Positions 35,573 through 48,409 of a stretch of 64,000 nt of DNA are shown here, in pieces (the stretch's first letter is position 1; each line of letters starts with the position of its first letter). Source of the stretch: Chrysomallon squamiferum (Eukaryota > Mollusca > Gastropoda > Neomphalida > Peltospiridae); the NCBI GenBank assembly GCA_012295275.1, contig CM022676.1, forward strand, positions 12,597,660 to 12,661,659, given 5' to 3'. The translations under genes were made by a program, and so were the position numbers. The notes under the pieces are model-generated. The model was not told the DNA's origin and made no database searches. It saw only the letters and a list, made by a program, of their open reading frames with translations.

Positions 35573-37058
35573 TATACTGTTCCAAAAAAGAAATGCAAAA
35601 TTGTTGATTTCTTAGATAACTATTGTAAACTGACACATATCGATGTACAAACTATGAATATAATGACATTTGGTGATTCAAACGTATAGCGTTTGTTACA
35701 GTCATCAAAAAGCAGGTAACACAAAATAAAGGCTTTGATTGTGTTTATTAGTGAAAACGTCCCCACATGCAAACCATGTTACCAGTGCATGTGCACGTGT
35801 GTACAAGGGTTATAAAAATGCTAGGTTTTCGAATACTTCGTTTGGTTATTTTTGTTCTGACCCAACATCAAACAAATGCCACAACTGAGTGAACTGCAAC
35901 AAAACAACGCCATCGGCCGTTTACAAGCTGGCGAATCCTCCTCAGCCACAGCCCAGGTGTTCCATGTATCCCCAAGCACCATCTTGAAATGGTGGTATCA
36001 GTTCCAGCAACACCAAACAACACGTGACTGTCCTACATCAGGTAGACCATGTGTAACCACCAGGGCCCAGGACTGCTACATTCGGTTACTTCATCTATGG
36101 GAAATAAACACCATGGCAACCTCTGCTGCTTCAGCAATATCAGGTGTGCATAGAATATTGGCTCAGACAGTGCACAATTGTTTACATGAGGCAGGTATTT
36201 GAGCCAGACGGCCTGTAATAAGACTGGTTTTGAATCAACAACATCGTCGACTACGACATCAGTGGTGTCAAGTTCACAGATTATGGCCTCAATTACAGTG
36301 GAGAACTGTCTGGTTTAGTGATGAGGCTTGATTTCTGCTTCGACGAGCTGATGGAAAATGTCCAGTTTACAGATGTCGTGGTGAACATTTTGCTGCGAAC
36401 TGCATAGAGGTAGCTGACAGATTTGGCGGTGGTAGTGTGATGGTGTGGGCAGTAATCTCATACACTGGCAGGACCAAGCTGGTTCACTTCCAAGGCAACT
36501 TAACGGCAGAGAGATACCGAGATGAAATTTTGCAACCACATGTCGCTCCAATTATGAATAATGGTAACGCTGTATTCCAGCACATCAATGCGAGACCACA
36601 TACAGCCAGACTCACAACAGCATACCTACACAACAATAACATTCAGGTCCTGCCCTGGCCCTCTAAATCTCCAGATTTGAACCATATAGAGCATTTCTGG
36701 GATGAGTTGGATAGATGACTGAGGCAGCATCAACCACAGCCACAGAATCATGCTCAGTTGGTATTATTACTACAGACAGAGTGGGCCACCATTTCACAAG
36801 GTGTAATTCGTAATGTCATTACTGCCATGGGAAGAAGATGTCAGGCAGTTCTGGACTCCCATGGTGAGCATACAAGGAATTGATATTATACTGTTATAAC
36901 CTTGAACTTTAACCTTTTCAATGTAATACCATCAATATTAATAAACTCCAAAAGTGTGTGTAAAATGTGAACATTCTGCTGGTTTCTCTTAATCCATTAG
37001 ACAGATATTCCCAATGTCAATAAAATCTACTTTTGCGTTTCTTTTTTCTTAGAGTATA
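35573..37058 (+). mobile_element. Tc1/mariner-type transposon with TIRs and TA duplication
   Basis: The left end TATACTGTTCCAAAAAAGAA and the reverse complement of the right end (TATACTCTAAGAAAAAAGAA) match, continuing with ATGCAAAATTG against ACGCAAAAGTAG, about 30 bp of terminal inverted repeat. TA target duplications bound the element at 35573-35574 and 37057-37058. At 1.48 kb with a single transposase frame it is a full-length Tc1-like element. It sits antisense in gene D intron 2. Confidence 0.9.
35876..36883 (+). pseudogene. Tc1-type transposase, inactivated
   Basis: One frame runs for 335 codons from ATG to TGA. It shows an N-terminal helix-turn-helix (LSELQQNNAIGRLQAGES), an Arg-rich second HTH, WFSDEA with the first catalytic Asp, VMVWAVISYTG, NARPHTARL, and SPDLNHIEHFWDEL with the catalytic Glu of the DD34E family. 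There are three internal stops (36200, 36329, 36716), all TGA at places where Arg (CGA) is expected, and no frameshift. The second catalytic Asp before NARPHTA is Ile. The protein cannot be active as it stands. Confidence 0.88.
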
Positions 37059-37804
37059 TTTGGATGAAAATGCCTTTTTTATTTGTAGTGTAGTTTAAAG
37101 ATTGTCCAAACTAAGGCAATGAATGTAGATACATGGTAGCTGCTTGGGAATTATATAGTCTAATAAAAAAAAAAATCATAGCATCTATCACAACACAATT
37201 CTCATCCCATGTTTTTAAAATGGTGTATAATGTAAGCATGTTTTTGTAGGGATGATTACTAGATTCTTAACTGGCAGTACTATTTTGCCAAGAAAAGAAA
37301 TTAATACGACTTTTTTCACAGGCATTACATCAAGATGATAGTGGTTTAGAAACATCATGTATCAAAAATAAATATCATAGCAAAACAAATGCTTTTTTAA
37401 GGTCAAAATGTCATGATATACAGACTGCTGAAATGAACAGGGCTGTTATGGTAGTTAATCATTGGTATCAGTTAAAAACAACTATCTCTCTTCTGGATGT
37501 AGTTTACACTGTGAACAATATTTAAAAAAATGATTGATTTGATTCATTGCTTTTCTGGAATTCCAAGTTTATATCCTATCACAATAGTTAAATATTGTAT
37601 CCAAATACTGAATAAAAAATAATTAAAAAACTTCAAGACCTTTGTTCGTATTTTTATGGTAATGTTTATATTTTGAACAGATTTGAAAATTATTACTGAT
37701 AGTGTTGTTCAAATTTTAAGACATTTTATTAATTTCTGAAGAGGAAGAAGTAAAAAAAGAAAATTATAATAATAAAATACAGATCAATAAAGTTCTACAA
37801 GTAC

Positions 37805-38122
37805 CTGATAATGCAATAGAACACACTGGGAATGAATCTGAGGTTGAACCATCTCTACATGTCCAATTACTGGCATCTTTAGCTCCATCAAACTTCTCTA
37901 TCTTCACTGTCAGAAACCCTGATCCATTTGCAAACACATTATACCCATGCTTGTAACTAATGCAACCATCAAAAGTAGGGCTGCAGTCCACAACTGGTTT
38001 GCCTTCTTTGTAAAAAGCCACTTTTTGTATCGGAGTTCCGCTCTTCAGATGACATGTCAAATTCATTGGTTTTCCTTGATACCAGTTTGAAACACAGTTG
38101 GTGATTTCCAAAATTACTGCTC
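37805..38122 (-). CDS. Gene D exon 2: cysteine-rich Ig-like domain
   Basis: The acceptor is AATATTTTTAG and the donor TTATCAG|GTACTT. The 318 nt are phase 1 at both ends (105 full codons). Six cysteines occur: ITNCV, LTCHL, VVDC, DGC, NWTC and PVC. The B-strand LTCHL and the F-strand NWTCRDG form the Ig pair. VVDC and DGC correspond to the two extra cysteines of the gene A domain, followed by the same C-x5-GY-x-V-x-A motif and a LTVKI E-strand. No core Trp follows the first Cys (VAFYKEG). This is the only extracellular domain of gene D, residues about 26-131. Confidence 0.85.
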
Positions 38123-38799
38123 CTAAAAATATTAAAAAAGAAAATACACTACTGATCACTGTTATGTTCACTGGGTAACATTGAACTTTATTCAATGAAT
38201 GATTTTTTTACATCAGTTTTTGGACTAGAGCCTCCAGAAATGATCTTGGACATACCCACACTTCTTATTATCCTTACCTCAAAATCAACATTACATACCA
38301 TCTGCTAAGTGCATTAACAAACAGAGTAGACTGTAGATCTGGAACAGTATTCAGGACAGCCTTGGCCTACTGCAAAAATTTTGTTTTAAATTTATAACTA
38401 ATCTTATTTAATATTTACCTGTAAGTATGTCAAAACAGCTTAAAAAAAAAAAGAACAAAAATTCTGGCTCTCTATTTAGTGTAATGTTAAAACAGTGCTA
38501 TTAAAGTTGTGTGTGTTTGTAATAAATGAATGGATTAATGAATGAATGTTTAATGAAACCCCAGCATGAAAAACATATTAGCTATTGGGTGTGAAACCAA
38601 AGATAAATACAACAATATGATCATTACTTTTGAAAACTGAAAACAAATTGACACACAGGGTAAAGAGTTGTGTAAAAATAAAACTATCACAGTTTAATTA
38701 AATTGAAATTTACAGGAACATTCTGTGACTTTCACATTTTTTGGAACACATTCTGTACTGAACTGAAATGATTCCATCACATTTATTTGACTAAATATA

Positions 38800-41270
38800 T
38801 ATTTCCTAATCTACATAAAATAATGTGTCGTCTGTCAGAGTACACTGACAATGTTCACACTAAAGTAGATAATCCTTCTTTGGGATATGTAAATGAATCA
38901 AATAAATATGCTGCAAGAAGAACACAAGTCTATATCATGCTTCCTGCACTATCTGCAGGATGACAGCCAATTTGCCAGGACTGGCTTAACTGAATGAAGT
39001 TTGTTCATGACAGCTCCATTCCAGTCATTTTACCAAGAGTAAACAAGATAGTTTCTGATATGATGTTTAAAATCAGGATAGGGTACACACACCTTAGCAA
39101 GAGGAAAATCCAAAGCATAATTGGCAGCAGCCTGCCTTTTCATTACCCCTTATGCCAACATGGATGGGTATCCAACAAAAAGCAATACCTTTATCTGAAT
39201 CATCTTTCCAACAAAGGGATGGTCCATATTTATAGTAAAAATAATAAATTAGCTTGCATTTGAATCATTTATTTTCTTGGACTTTTATCACTGCCCACAT
39301 TTCACCATTAAATATCAATGCTGAGTCAGACAATCTCATGCTACGTATTGCATCTCATCGAGAAACTGTAGCACAAGTCACTGCATTCCCATCCAATGAT
39401 CCATCTGTATAAAGAGGTATGTAATCATGGTACTTGTCTTTAATTTCCACAATTTATTTTTATACACAAGCATCTGCACGATCTTTCTTCGGGTGTGCAA
39501 GATCAAACAGAACCTAAGATGGTAAAACAAAATATGAAGATATTTCCAAGTGTCAGTTAAATCAATGTTGGTAGTGACAAAATATATTAATAGTCTTTGG
39601 TCTTGCATCAAACAATTTCATATATTTACTGTGGAGGATCTGTTGGTAAAGATCTGTTGCCTATTGGATAGAAAGTTTTGCATGTCTTAGCATCCAAACA
39701 GGTTTCATATGCATGAACATACACACTTTGTACAGATGTTCTAAATGTCTCAAGACAAACTCTAAGACCCTGGTTGTATACAGGATTCAGCATTTGTAAG
39801 ACCTTTTAGTCTGTTCCCCACTCCATATTACTGATAACTTTTATAATGTTGAAAGCTTTCAAGCCCTCTTTTAAATGTACTGGACAATCTACAGCAAATC
39901 TGAAAATCATTGACACCAGGTGTTAAACACTGGATGATGCTGTTAATTTCCACAGAAAATAAAGATACAGACAAGATACTATCTTGAGACACACCTAAAT
40001 CCTGTGGAAAAAATCAACCCCACCCAGACTTTAAAAGATCTTTTAAAAATTGAGAAAGAAAAACACGAAGCTGACTTCTCATATCCATACTCTGGGGGTC
40101 ATTTAAAATCCCATACTTCCACGTGTTATCATAGTTTCAATGTTTTTTATCTGAAGAAGGCCTAAGTGCTAATTTATATGAAAACTTCCATTTAAAATCT
40201 AACAAGATTTGGACCCACACTGCATATGTGAGATTCAAGATACCAGACAAGTCTACTATTCATAATTTCTTATATGTATTTAACAAGTCATATGCAATAA
40301 CTAGTAGAATTGGTTATATATTTACCAGGCTTGGGTATAGGAATCCTCCAATCAGAAGGAAAGTCTCCAAAAATCCAGATATCAAAAATATTTGAAAGAA
40401 GTTTCAAAGATTATTCTGATAAATGTTTTAATAACTGATAATGAATTTCATCTGGTCCTACTGAAGTATCATGGGCTCTATGAAATCATCCTGGAGTTTC
40501 TCAACAGAAAAATGCCTGTTGTAAACTTCATCATTCAGATGAAAAATTAAAACACTGCTTTTTAGATTTAGCTCTGACAGATGTAAAAGCATGTGTACTG
40601 AAAGTAGAAGATGAATTATGAGAAAAGTTGTCTGCCAATGCACTGGCAATATCATGGTTAGATGTGACATCTACATCATTGATGGACAAATGATGAACTG
40701 TATTACCAATTTCCACCTTAGAACCTTTTCAAGTGTTGCAGGTCCATCATTCTGAAAAATAATGGGAAAGTGGTCACTACCACAAGGGTCTGAAACAACT
40801 TTCCAAGAGAAATCAAGCAATGGTTTAAGTCTACAGAATGAAAATATGTATGATTTTTATCATTAAATAAAAGCAAGTAATTTTTGAGAATTAAGTCTTC
40901 CAGTTCTTTTCCTCTTGAAGATCCCTAGCATTAAAACTAAACTGATTACAAGGTGGCAAATAAACCAAGTACAGAGTAACAGTTACTATGACATTTAACC
41001 TTTACAGTCACAGCTTGTAAATTGGTAGTTAATGTTACTGAATTCTGAAGAATGGTTTCATAAACAAGGATGGGCACAACTCCTGATGCTCTATTTTAAG
41101 TTTCTTGGAGTCCTCTCGTGATAATGTAAGTGTCCTCCAAGAAGACTCACTGCAACAGAATTGTGATTTTGAAATATAAAACTTAATTCATCAAAAATAG
41201 GTCTAAGCTCATGGCAGTTCTACTTAATGACTGAAATAGTCATTAGGAGAAACTAGTTAGCTTCCTAGAT
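38800..41270 (-). mobile_element. Jockey-like LINE ORF2 remnant, copy 1
   Basis: Read on the minus strand from 41270 downwards, the order is endonuclease end (LQNSVTLT, RGKELEDLILKNYLLLFND, LVVVTTFPL), EN-RT linker (DIASALADNFSHNSS, VYNRHFSVEKLQDDF), RT pieces with SYTQAW, the RT thumb, then RNase H (YIPLYTDGSLDGNAVTCAT at about 39430) and the C-terminal region near 38940. Stops and frameshifts occur in every part. The 5' half of ORF2 and ORF1 are missing. It is inside the long first intron of gene D. Confidence 0.8.
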
Positions 41271-43599
41271 TCAGGAAATGACACCTCTTCTCGTGCCTTT
41301 TTTTTTCCAGGTTTCCATTACACTTTACACGTACAATATCATTGTTACATGTCTTACTGCTGTAATCAAATTTGCCACAACTAGCACATCAGTTTGCTTC
41401 AATAAGTATTTTGCCATGACCAAACTTTTGGTATTTTTACATCATAATGAATTTCATATAAAAGGGAACAACATAGAGAGATATCCAGCCTTTACAGGCA
41501 CTGGTTTCTCAAATATTATAATCAAAGTACTTGTCAGAATTGGTTCATTATTCTAACAAATTTTGATTATTTTCATTAACGTCACACTTTGGGGAAGTTT
41601 TCACTGTTTTCATCTTCAAAAATTCTTTCCAAACCTTTTGATCTAATGATCCCTTACAGTTTAAGGAAGAATGTGAGGACATAATGATTTAGTGCAGCAG
41701 ATAAATGCCATATTTGTGCTTAACCTCATTTTTGTGTCTAATAACTAATGTTTAGGGAATACATATACTGAAACTGCCAGATGACATCTTCTCACCCGGT
41801 AGCAATTTAAATCCAAGATGGATGCCACCTAATCTATTTTGAAAACTTGATCTGACAGAAACACGAATGAAAGTTTGTTTTATACATTTCCAGGCATAAA
41901 GAATTTAATGGATCTATGCTTTCCCCAATAAAAAAATTAAATAAAATTCAAGATGGCAACCATAAAAGACTGTCTTTTAATGCACCATGTATGATATCAT
42001 GTTAGGTATAGGCTAATATCTAATAGGTAACTAATAAATTAATTGTTGAAGTGTATTGTATTTACTTCTTCTTCAATTACTCTAAACATGTATCCAAGAT
42101 GACCACCAATGAAACCAAAAAAGATTTATTAGGATTACTAGACAAGATAGAAAGATAAATTAAAGGTTGTTTTATATATTTTCATATAATGAATTGAATG
42201 CAACTATGATTTATTCATTACCTAAGACGTATGTTCTCAAGAAGCCTGAACTATACTGTTATTGCATTTTAAATGCAAAGCTTTTTAAACGATCTGAATT
42301 GTATTCTTATCCGTTCTTGTGCTTTCTCAAGAATAACAGTCTATGTTTAATAAAATGAGTTTTGATGTTTCTTGACATTTGCAAAGTGACCTTTAGCTTT
42401 TGAATGTAATATATTTCAACATTTGAAGAACTCACAACTGACTACAATGTGCCTCTTATCTTTCACTTTAACTGTCAAAACATGGGCATTAAAACTTCAC
42501 ATCTTCAGCAAGTTAGAGTCCAATCACAGTAAAACTCTGGATGTTCGTGAACAATATTTTTATACAGGAAGTACAAGCTAGGATCTCCACCTACAGCAAA
42601 CACAGACACACAAGCTTGAAATGAGCATCAATTCCCTTGACCTAGTGAGACATCCATGGACAATAGTGAGCATTATCAAGGTCATGGTGGGTCCCACTTT
42701 AGTCAGTGAGCAACATTTCCCATGAAGTTGGAAGAGAAATGATTCAAAAGGACCTGGCCTGAGCATTTCCAAAATAATATCAACAAAAAAGATCCCTAGC
42801 TTGGATCAGAATTGGTAATGGGAAAATCAAAATAATTATGTTGATGTCAATTTTAAGTCATATGCATTAAACAAATATGGCATTAATGACACAGACTATA
42901 TATAATTACCATATCAAAACAAGTGAGAATAGTATCTTATCAAATCCCACAGCCAAACACTGATGTCTAAATTTGATTTTATGCTTCTTTTTCACATGAA
43001 ATTCACCATAATTTGGTCGTTAATCTTGTTATCTACAAAATATTAAATACTATATTTAACTGTTCATCATATCACACTGTTTCTGCTTTAATACCTGAAT
43101 GATGATCTCCAGCTTATGGTAAGATGAAGACTGAAAGAGTAGTTGAAATAGGCTAGACCACTTAGAAGAACAGAAACTTATTAGAAATGATAACTGCTTA
43201 TGTACTTTCTCATTGTGACACTGATGCTTGCTGTTTCAGCATTGGAAAGAATATTGTCCTGAAAGTTGTATGAAATGTCACTTCTGGAACAAATTGATGC
43301 ATCACCCCTAATGACGAAATAGTGAGAATGCCTTTCATGATGGCATATTGTAGAAAAAGTAGCACAATGCTAAAGGCACATGGTACACATCAACACCTGG
43401 ATTATGTACTTTACCACAATCAGTGAAGTGTTGAGGAAAACCTGTAATGTGTGCATCATTAAGCTTCTCTGCAGTGTGTCATGAGAAACAGAATTGGATG
43501 CTGGAAAGACTAAGCCCATAGATCACTCATACGTACAACAATCCCAGATAAAATCAGTCAACAAAAGTTCATCTCATGGTGAACAAGGTGTTCCAAAAG

Positions 43600-45760
43600 G
43601 AAGCTGTGCTGTATACAAAGAGAATGATTCACCCCTGCACACTGGTGATGTCACAACATGCACAGGGCTGATTGATATTAAATTAAATACTAAAAAATAT
43701 AAAAATATAAGTTTATTGAAAAAAAATTGTAAAAAATTTGGGTGTATTCTAACAAATTCCACCCATCATATCTACCAAATATATCCTTCCTTATATCATC
43801 AAAATATCTGGATTCCAACAAAATGTGATAAACAGTCAAAACACAGTGACAGTATTCATACTGACATGAAGGATCTTTCTTTTAGATATATGTATGAGTC
43901 AGATGTGTAGCACTGGTGCAGGCATGACACAACACAATATCATCTTTCCTGCACTGCCTGTAGGAGGACTGGAAATCTTCCAGAACTGGCTTAACTTGAA
44001 GTTTGTTCATGACCACATCATTCCAGTCATTTTCCCAAGTGGTAATGATGTTTAATATCAGTATAAGATACACTGACCTTATCATGTGGCAAATCCAAAG
44101 CAGACATGGCAGCAGAGTAAACTTCTTCATTACTCCCACTTATGGCATGGCCCAGCTTTAAATGAAAGTGAGTCTGTACAAATGATATATCTGGATAAGT
44201 AAGCCTTCTTTTATTTGTACCTAGATTTTAAAGATGCCCAAACTTTGACAAATTGGGCAATTTCATTGAAACCGAAATGTACACATGGACATGTCTTGAA
44301 CTTCCATGAAAGGTTGCTGATTTACAGATGGCTCTTTACAAGCAAAATTGCAGCCCATATTTTTTCTTTGTAAAATAAATTTGTTTTAAAATTGTCATTA
44401 CTTTATACTCATGAATGGTGCTAAATTGCAAAAACATTTGTATGGACTTCTACATTATTGATTAATCATAGTGCAGATGAAATAAATATAATTCATTATA
44501 ATACATTTTTGTTTATAAGTTCTTATGTGGCCCTTGGTAAGACAAGTTTGACATCCCTGATTTATTTACAGTCTTTCTTCAAATCAAAGTCACTCAATTG
44601 AACAAAATTTGTGGTGGTTTGATATGCCAAGGTAGTAGAAACTGAAATTGTTTCTGATATGTCAGTGAAATCATGTTGGAAGCAGATAAAAAAATGTCTG
44701 ATATGAAGGCCAGAAGTATGTATGGTATTTACTCTCACATCAAACATTTTCATATATTTGTTATCAAACACAGCATTATGTGCAGGATGTTCTGGTAATA
44801 TTTTATTTTGGCAGCATAGAGCAGAGATAGCTTAGTGCATCTAGCACCCAAACAAGGTTCATGTGCATCAACATTCAAGCCCTCTACAAGCAAAGTCCTA
44901 AATGCTCCAAGAAAAAGTCTAAGACCCTGGTTGTGTACAGGATCCACATTTGTAAGATAGATTTATGCACTGATCCTTACACAATGCATCCATAATCTAG
45001 TTTAGATCTTATCAAAGGTCTATAAAGTCAGATCATGAACTTTCAGTCTGTGCCCATTCAGTATTGCCAATAACTTAAAATATTGAGGGTCTTTATGGCC
45101 TCGTTTTAACATGATACAGATTGGGCTCAAAGGATAATCTCCTGTCAACATAAACCTTGGAAATTTGGTTTCTTCTGCAACATGTATTGGACTTTTGTCC
45201 TGAAATATTGATGGATCTAAATGGAGACCTCTTTTCTGGCAGATATGCTTACATATTGTCTTTGTCTTTGATAATAAAAATCAGGAAGTTCTTAAAAAGT
45301 TTCATAATTTCATGTAGTGGATGGAAGCTTCCCTATAAAATGTTTTAAATCTAACAAGATGATTCATTGTACTACATCTGGACCTTAACCCACACTGCAT
45401 ATTAGTAAGCAGTTTGTGAAATATAAAAAACCAGACAAGTTTTCAATTGATCAGCTTGTCAAAGCAACAGTATAGTAGTTAGTAGGAGTTGTTGGATATT
45501 TACCAAGCTTTGGAATAGTAATAAGAACTGACAGACAAATGATGAATCGTGTTACTGGATTCCCTTCCTTTGATTTTTCAGATCCTATCCCACACAGATT
45601 TAACTCATGTTTGGAAATTCAACCTGGTGATATAGGTTCTCCAAGATGTCAGATATCTCTGTGTGCCTTAGTCCTAGCAGTTCAGCTGCTTTGTGTTCAA
45701 ACCTTTCATGACCCAGTATTTAAAACATTTAAATTCATCAATTTTGATTAGAATCGGAGA
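43600..45760 (-). mobile_element. Jockey-like LINE ORF2 remnant, copy 2
   Basis: Same family and strand as copy 1, shown by the shared text AAGACCCTGGTTGTGTACAG (44925 here, 39772 there). Minus-strand reading gives IPKLGKYPTTPTNY with TVALTS (RT fingers, about 45500), NDWNDVVMNKL at about 44030, and a C-terminal CQYEYCHCVLTVYHILLESR region (about 43850) that matches the usual Cys/His tail of Jockey ORF2. The RNase H core is poorly preserved. Dead element. Confidence 0.75.
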
Positions 45761-46631
45761 ATTCTTGATCTTTATAAGAAGACTTCTCTAACCACTGAAA
45801 TAAAACAGGCTTAACAAAAAACACATGAAATGTAGACTGTACAAAACCATATAATGTCAGTTTCAGAGCAAAGTTAATGTGGAAAATTGGTTTTCATTCT
45901 CCAGATATAAAAAGCAAAATAACAAAATGCAAAAGAAGAAAAAGAAAAAAACTAAAATAACAGGAAAAAGAACCATGATTAAAATTTGCAAAAATAACAT
46001 TTATGAACAGCCAACAATATCTTCAGAACATATTATTTTAAAGATATGTTAATGCTTGTATTTTTATTTTTTATTTTCATTATTATTTCTCCCTTCCTTT
46101 TGATTCAAATATATGGAAACAATATATGCTCTGCAGGAAAAGTGGCAATGTCTGCTAGAAAATAACAGTTTTTATTTTCAAGGAAAGCAATGTGTTATTA
46201 GAAGCCACAAGAAATGCATTGTCTGTTAGGGTTTGGTCATATCCTGTCTCTGTATAAGGACCATTATCTAATGAAACATGACAAACTTTAGAAAATTTAG
46301 ATGAATATGGAAATGGTCTGGTAAAAGATTATAAAAACAAAAGCTAGAACAATCCACAACAAAAAATGCTCATTTGTTAATCTCAATGTTACTATATAAT
46401 TTTTTTTTACTTATTTAGTTTTTTATTTATTTCATTTTCTTGAGAAAATTTGCCCATATTTTACATTTGGCCTAAAATAGGACTACTGGAATTGTATATT
46501 TGTTGTTTTTAGCAATTTTTTTTGTCGGAAAGGTATTCATCCTTAAATTTTTTTTTAGATATCATTGATTGTTATTATTTTTATTATAATTTATTTACTT
46601 CTGCATAATGATATAAATGCTTTTAACTAAC

Positions 46632-46707
46632 CTTCAGCCTTCCCCTTTAATGAAATAATAAATAAAACTATGAAAATCCACTGAGATGATGTCCTTTTCT
46701 GATACAT
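46632..46707 (-). CDS. Gene D exon 1: start codon and signal peptide
   Basis: ATG begins MYQKRTSSQWIFIVLFIISL then KGKAE, a basic N-region and a hydrophobic core of about 11 residues, and breaks at GCTGAAG|GTTAGT in phase 1 (76 nt). A CTGTTTTTCAG acceptor just upstream (exon could start at 46730) suggests a separate 5' UTR exon. The joined exons 1-6 total 1041 nt, 346 residues, with no frame break. The following intron is about 8.5 kb and carries both Jockey copies; no further Ig exon was seen in it. Confidence 0.75.
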
Positions 46708-46739
46708 TTTTGGCAACCCAGTTTGTAATCCTGAAAAAC

Positions 46740-48330
46740 AGAAATTTGTAAATTTGTAAATTTTCTTCTGATTTTCATAAAGATAAACAGCTTTCACAAA
46801 AAAGAAAAAATTGGTATTTTATATGAAAGAAAATTATCAGTATCAGGGCATTTTCTCCCCAGATATTTCCCATCTAGGTGATTTCCCCCATTACAATTCC
46901 CCATCTGCCTACCTGTTTTAACTGTCAAATATTCTGGTTATATATAGTATCATTCTCTTTAATCTCTAATTAAGTGAATTAAGTGGCCAAAAATCTAAAA
47001 ATTCATGGTCATATCTCCCACATCACTGGTCTGATTGGCCTAAAATTTTGGATTTGGCTCTGTGGATTTGATCCCAGTCAACAAGTATATCAAGTTTCTG
47101 AGACAGTTGGGTTTAAACCATTGGGTGATTTGACACAGAATGACCCATAATGTTTGTTTAACACTGCACTGTTTAATATGCAGAATGACTTAAAGATCTA
47201 AAGAAAAAAAATCGGAAATCTAATTATGGAGTCTGGTTTACAGTTAGGGTCAGGCATAGTGTGTTGTTATGACTGGGATAAAATAAATATTACTGATACA
47301 GTAGTTCAAACATTCTGCTAGCATTTAAATCCTTACATTATTAACTGTTTTACCTGCACACACTGGTACATGTATTTTGTTATCAAATGTCTTTGTTACA
47401 CACTGCACTTGTTTCTTATTTATGTTTTTTTCTCTAAATATGGCAAATTTTAAATTTCATGGTAGGGTTTATTATGCGGCTGTTATGCATGAAACTGATA
47501 CCACCTGGTAATGACCATCCAAACAAGAACATGTTTTCTCTTTAATATAGAAGATAAAGAAAACCTTGCCTGCCACCCACCAAGTTTCTCTGATTTCAAT
47601 TAACATAAAGCTACAGTAATCCTAATTATGATAGAAGATGATTTATAAAATTAGACTGGTCCTTTCCCAACTATTACTGCCTTAGTAGATCAAAATATTA
47701 AATATGTATTTACATATCAGAACATTCACTTCAGAGCAATAATACTTTTTGTGTAAACAATAAAATGAAAAGAATACCTCTAGTGATAAAAAAGAAAAAA
47801 AAAATTAAGATAATTTGACCAAATAAATTGTTAGATCTTTTACATTAGATCAGCAGCACAAAAGAAATCAAAGAGAATATTCATTAAAACCTTGGCAGCT
47901 AAGCCATAGATGTACAGTGCAAGGCATAATTACAATTAGTACAAATTAGTAGCAAAAGAAATGTATCTAATGAAACACAGTTACACAGATAACTGGGTTT
48001 TACATTAAGATTACCTCTTTTTTCAATACACTCATACACTCAATAGATCATTTTTATTACATAACTTTCAATAGCACTAAGACTGACAATCCATGTTGAA
48101 TTATGTCTCTAGTACAAGTAGAATGTGAGTTTATGAATTTTGAAATGTCTGAATATAAAAGTTCTACAATTATAGTTAGGAATCAAGCTTGTATTTAATC
48201 AAACAGAAAATCACTTTCGAATATCTAACAAACAAAATAATAGATAAAGTAAAACAAATTAAAAAATAAAATAAAAAAATAAAATAAATTAATTAATTTA
48301 TAATGATAATAAAAATTATTTGTTGTAAAA
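46740..48330. other. Upstream of gene D, nothing recognised
   Basis: AT-rich with no supported exon. It should contain the gene D promoter and a possible non-coding first exon. Confidence 0.35.
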
Positions 48331-48333
48331 GGT

Positions 48334-48402
48334 TTAATAAATTTTGATTAATTTTACTTTGGGCATTTTCAATGAATTGGTGCGTGCACCTGGTTTCTTG
48401 TT
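48334..48402 (-). other. Candidate terminal exon of another minus-strand gene
   Basis: After ATATATTTCAG the minus strand is open in phase 0 for 22 codons (NKKPGARTNSLKMPKVKLIK, IY) to TAA. The basic, non-repetitive reading and the acceptor suggest a gene tail ending upstream of gene D. No upstream exon was found up to 64 kb, so this may be chance. Confidence 0.22.
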
Positions 48403-48409
48403 CTGAAAT

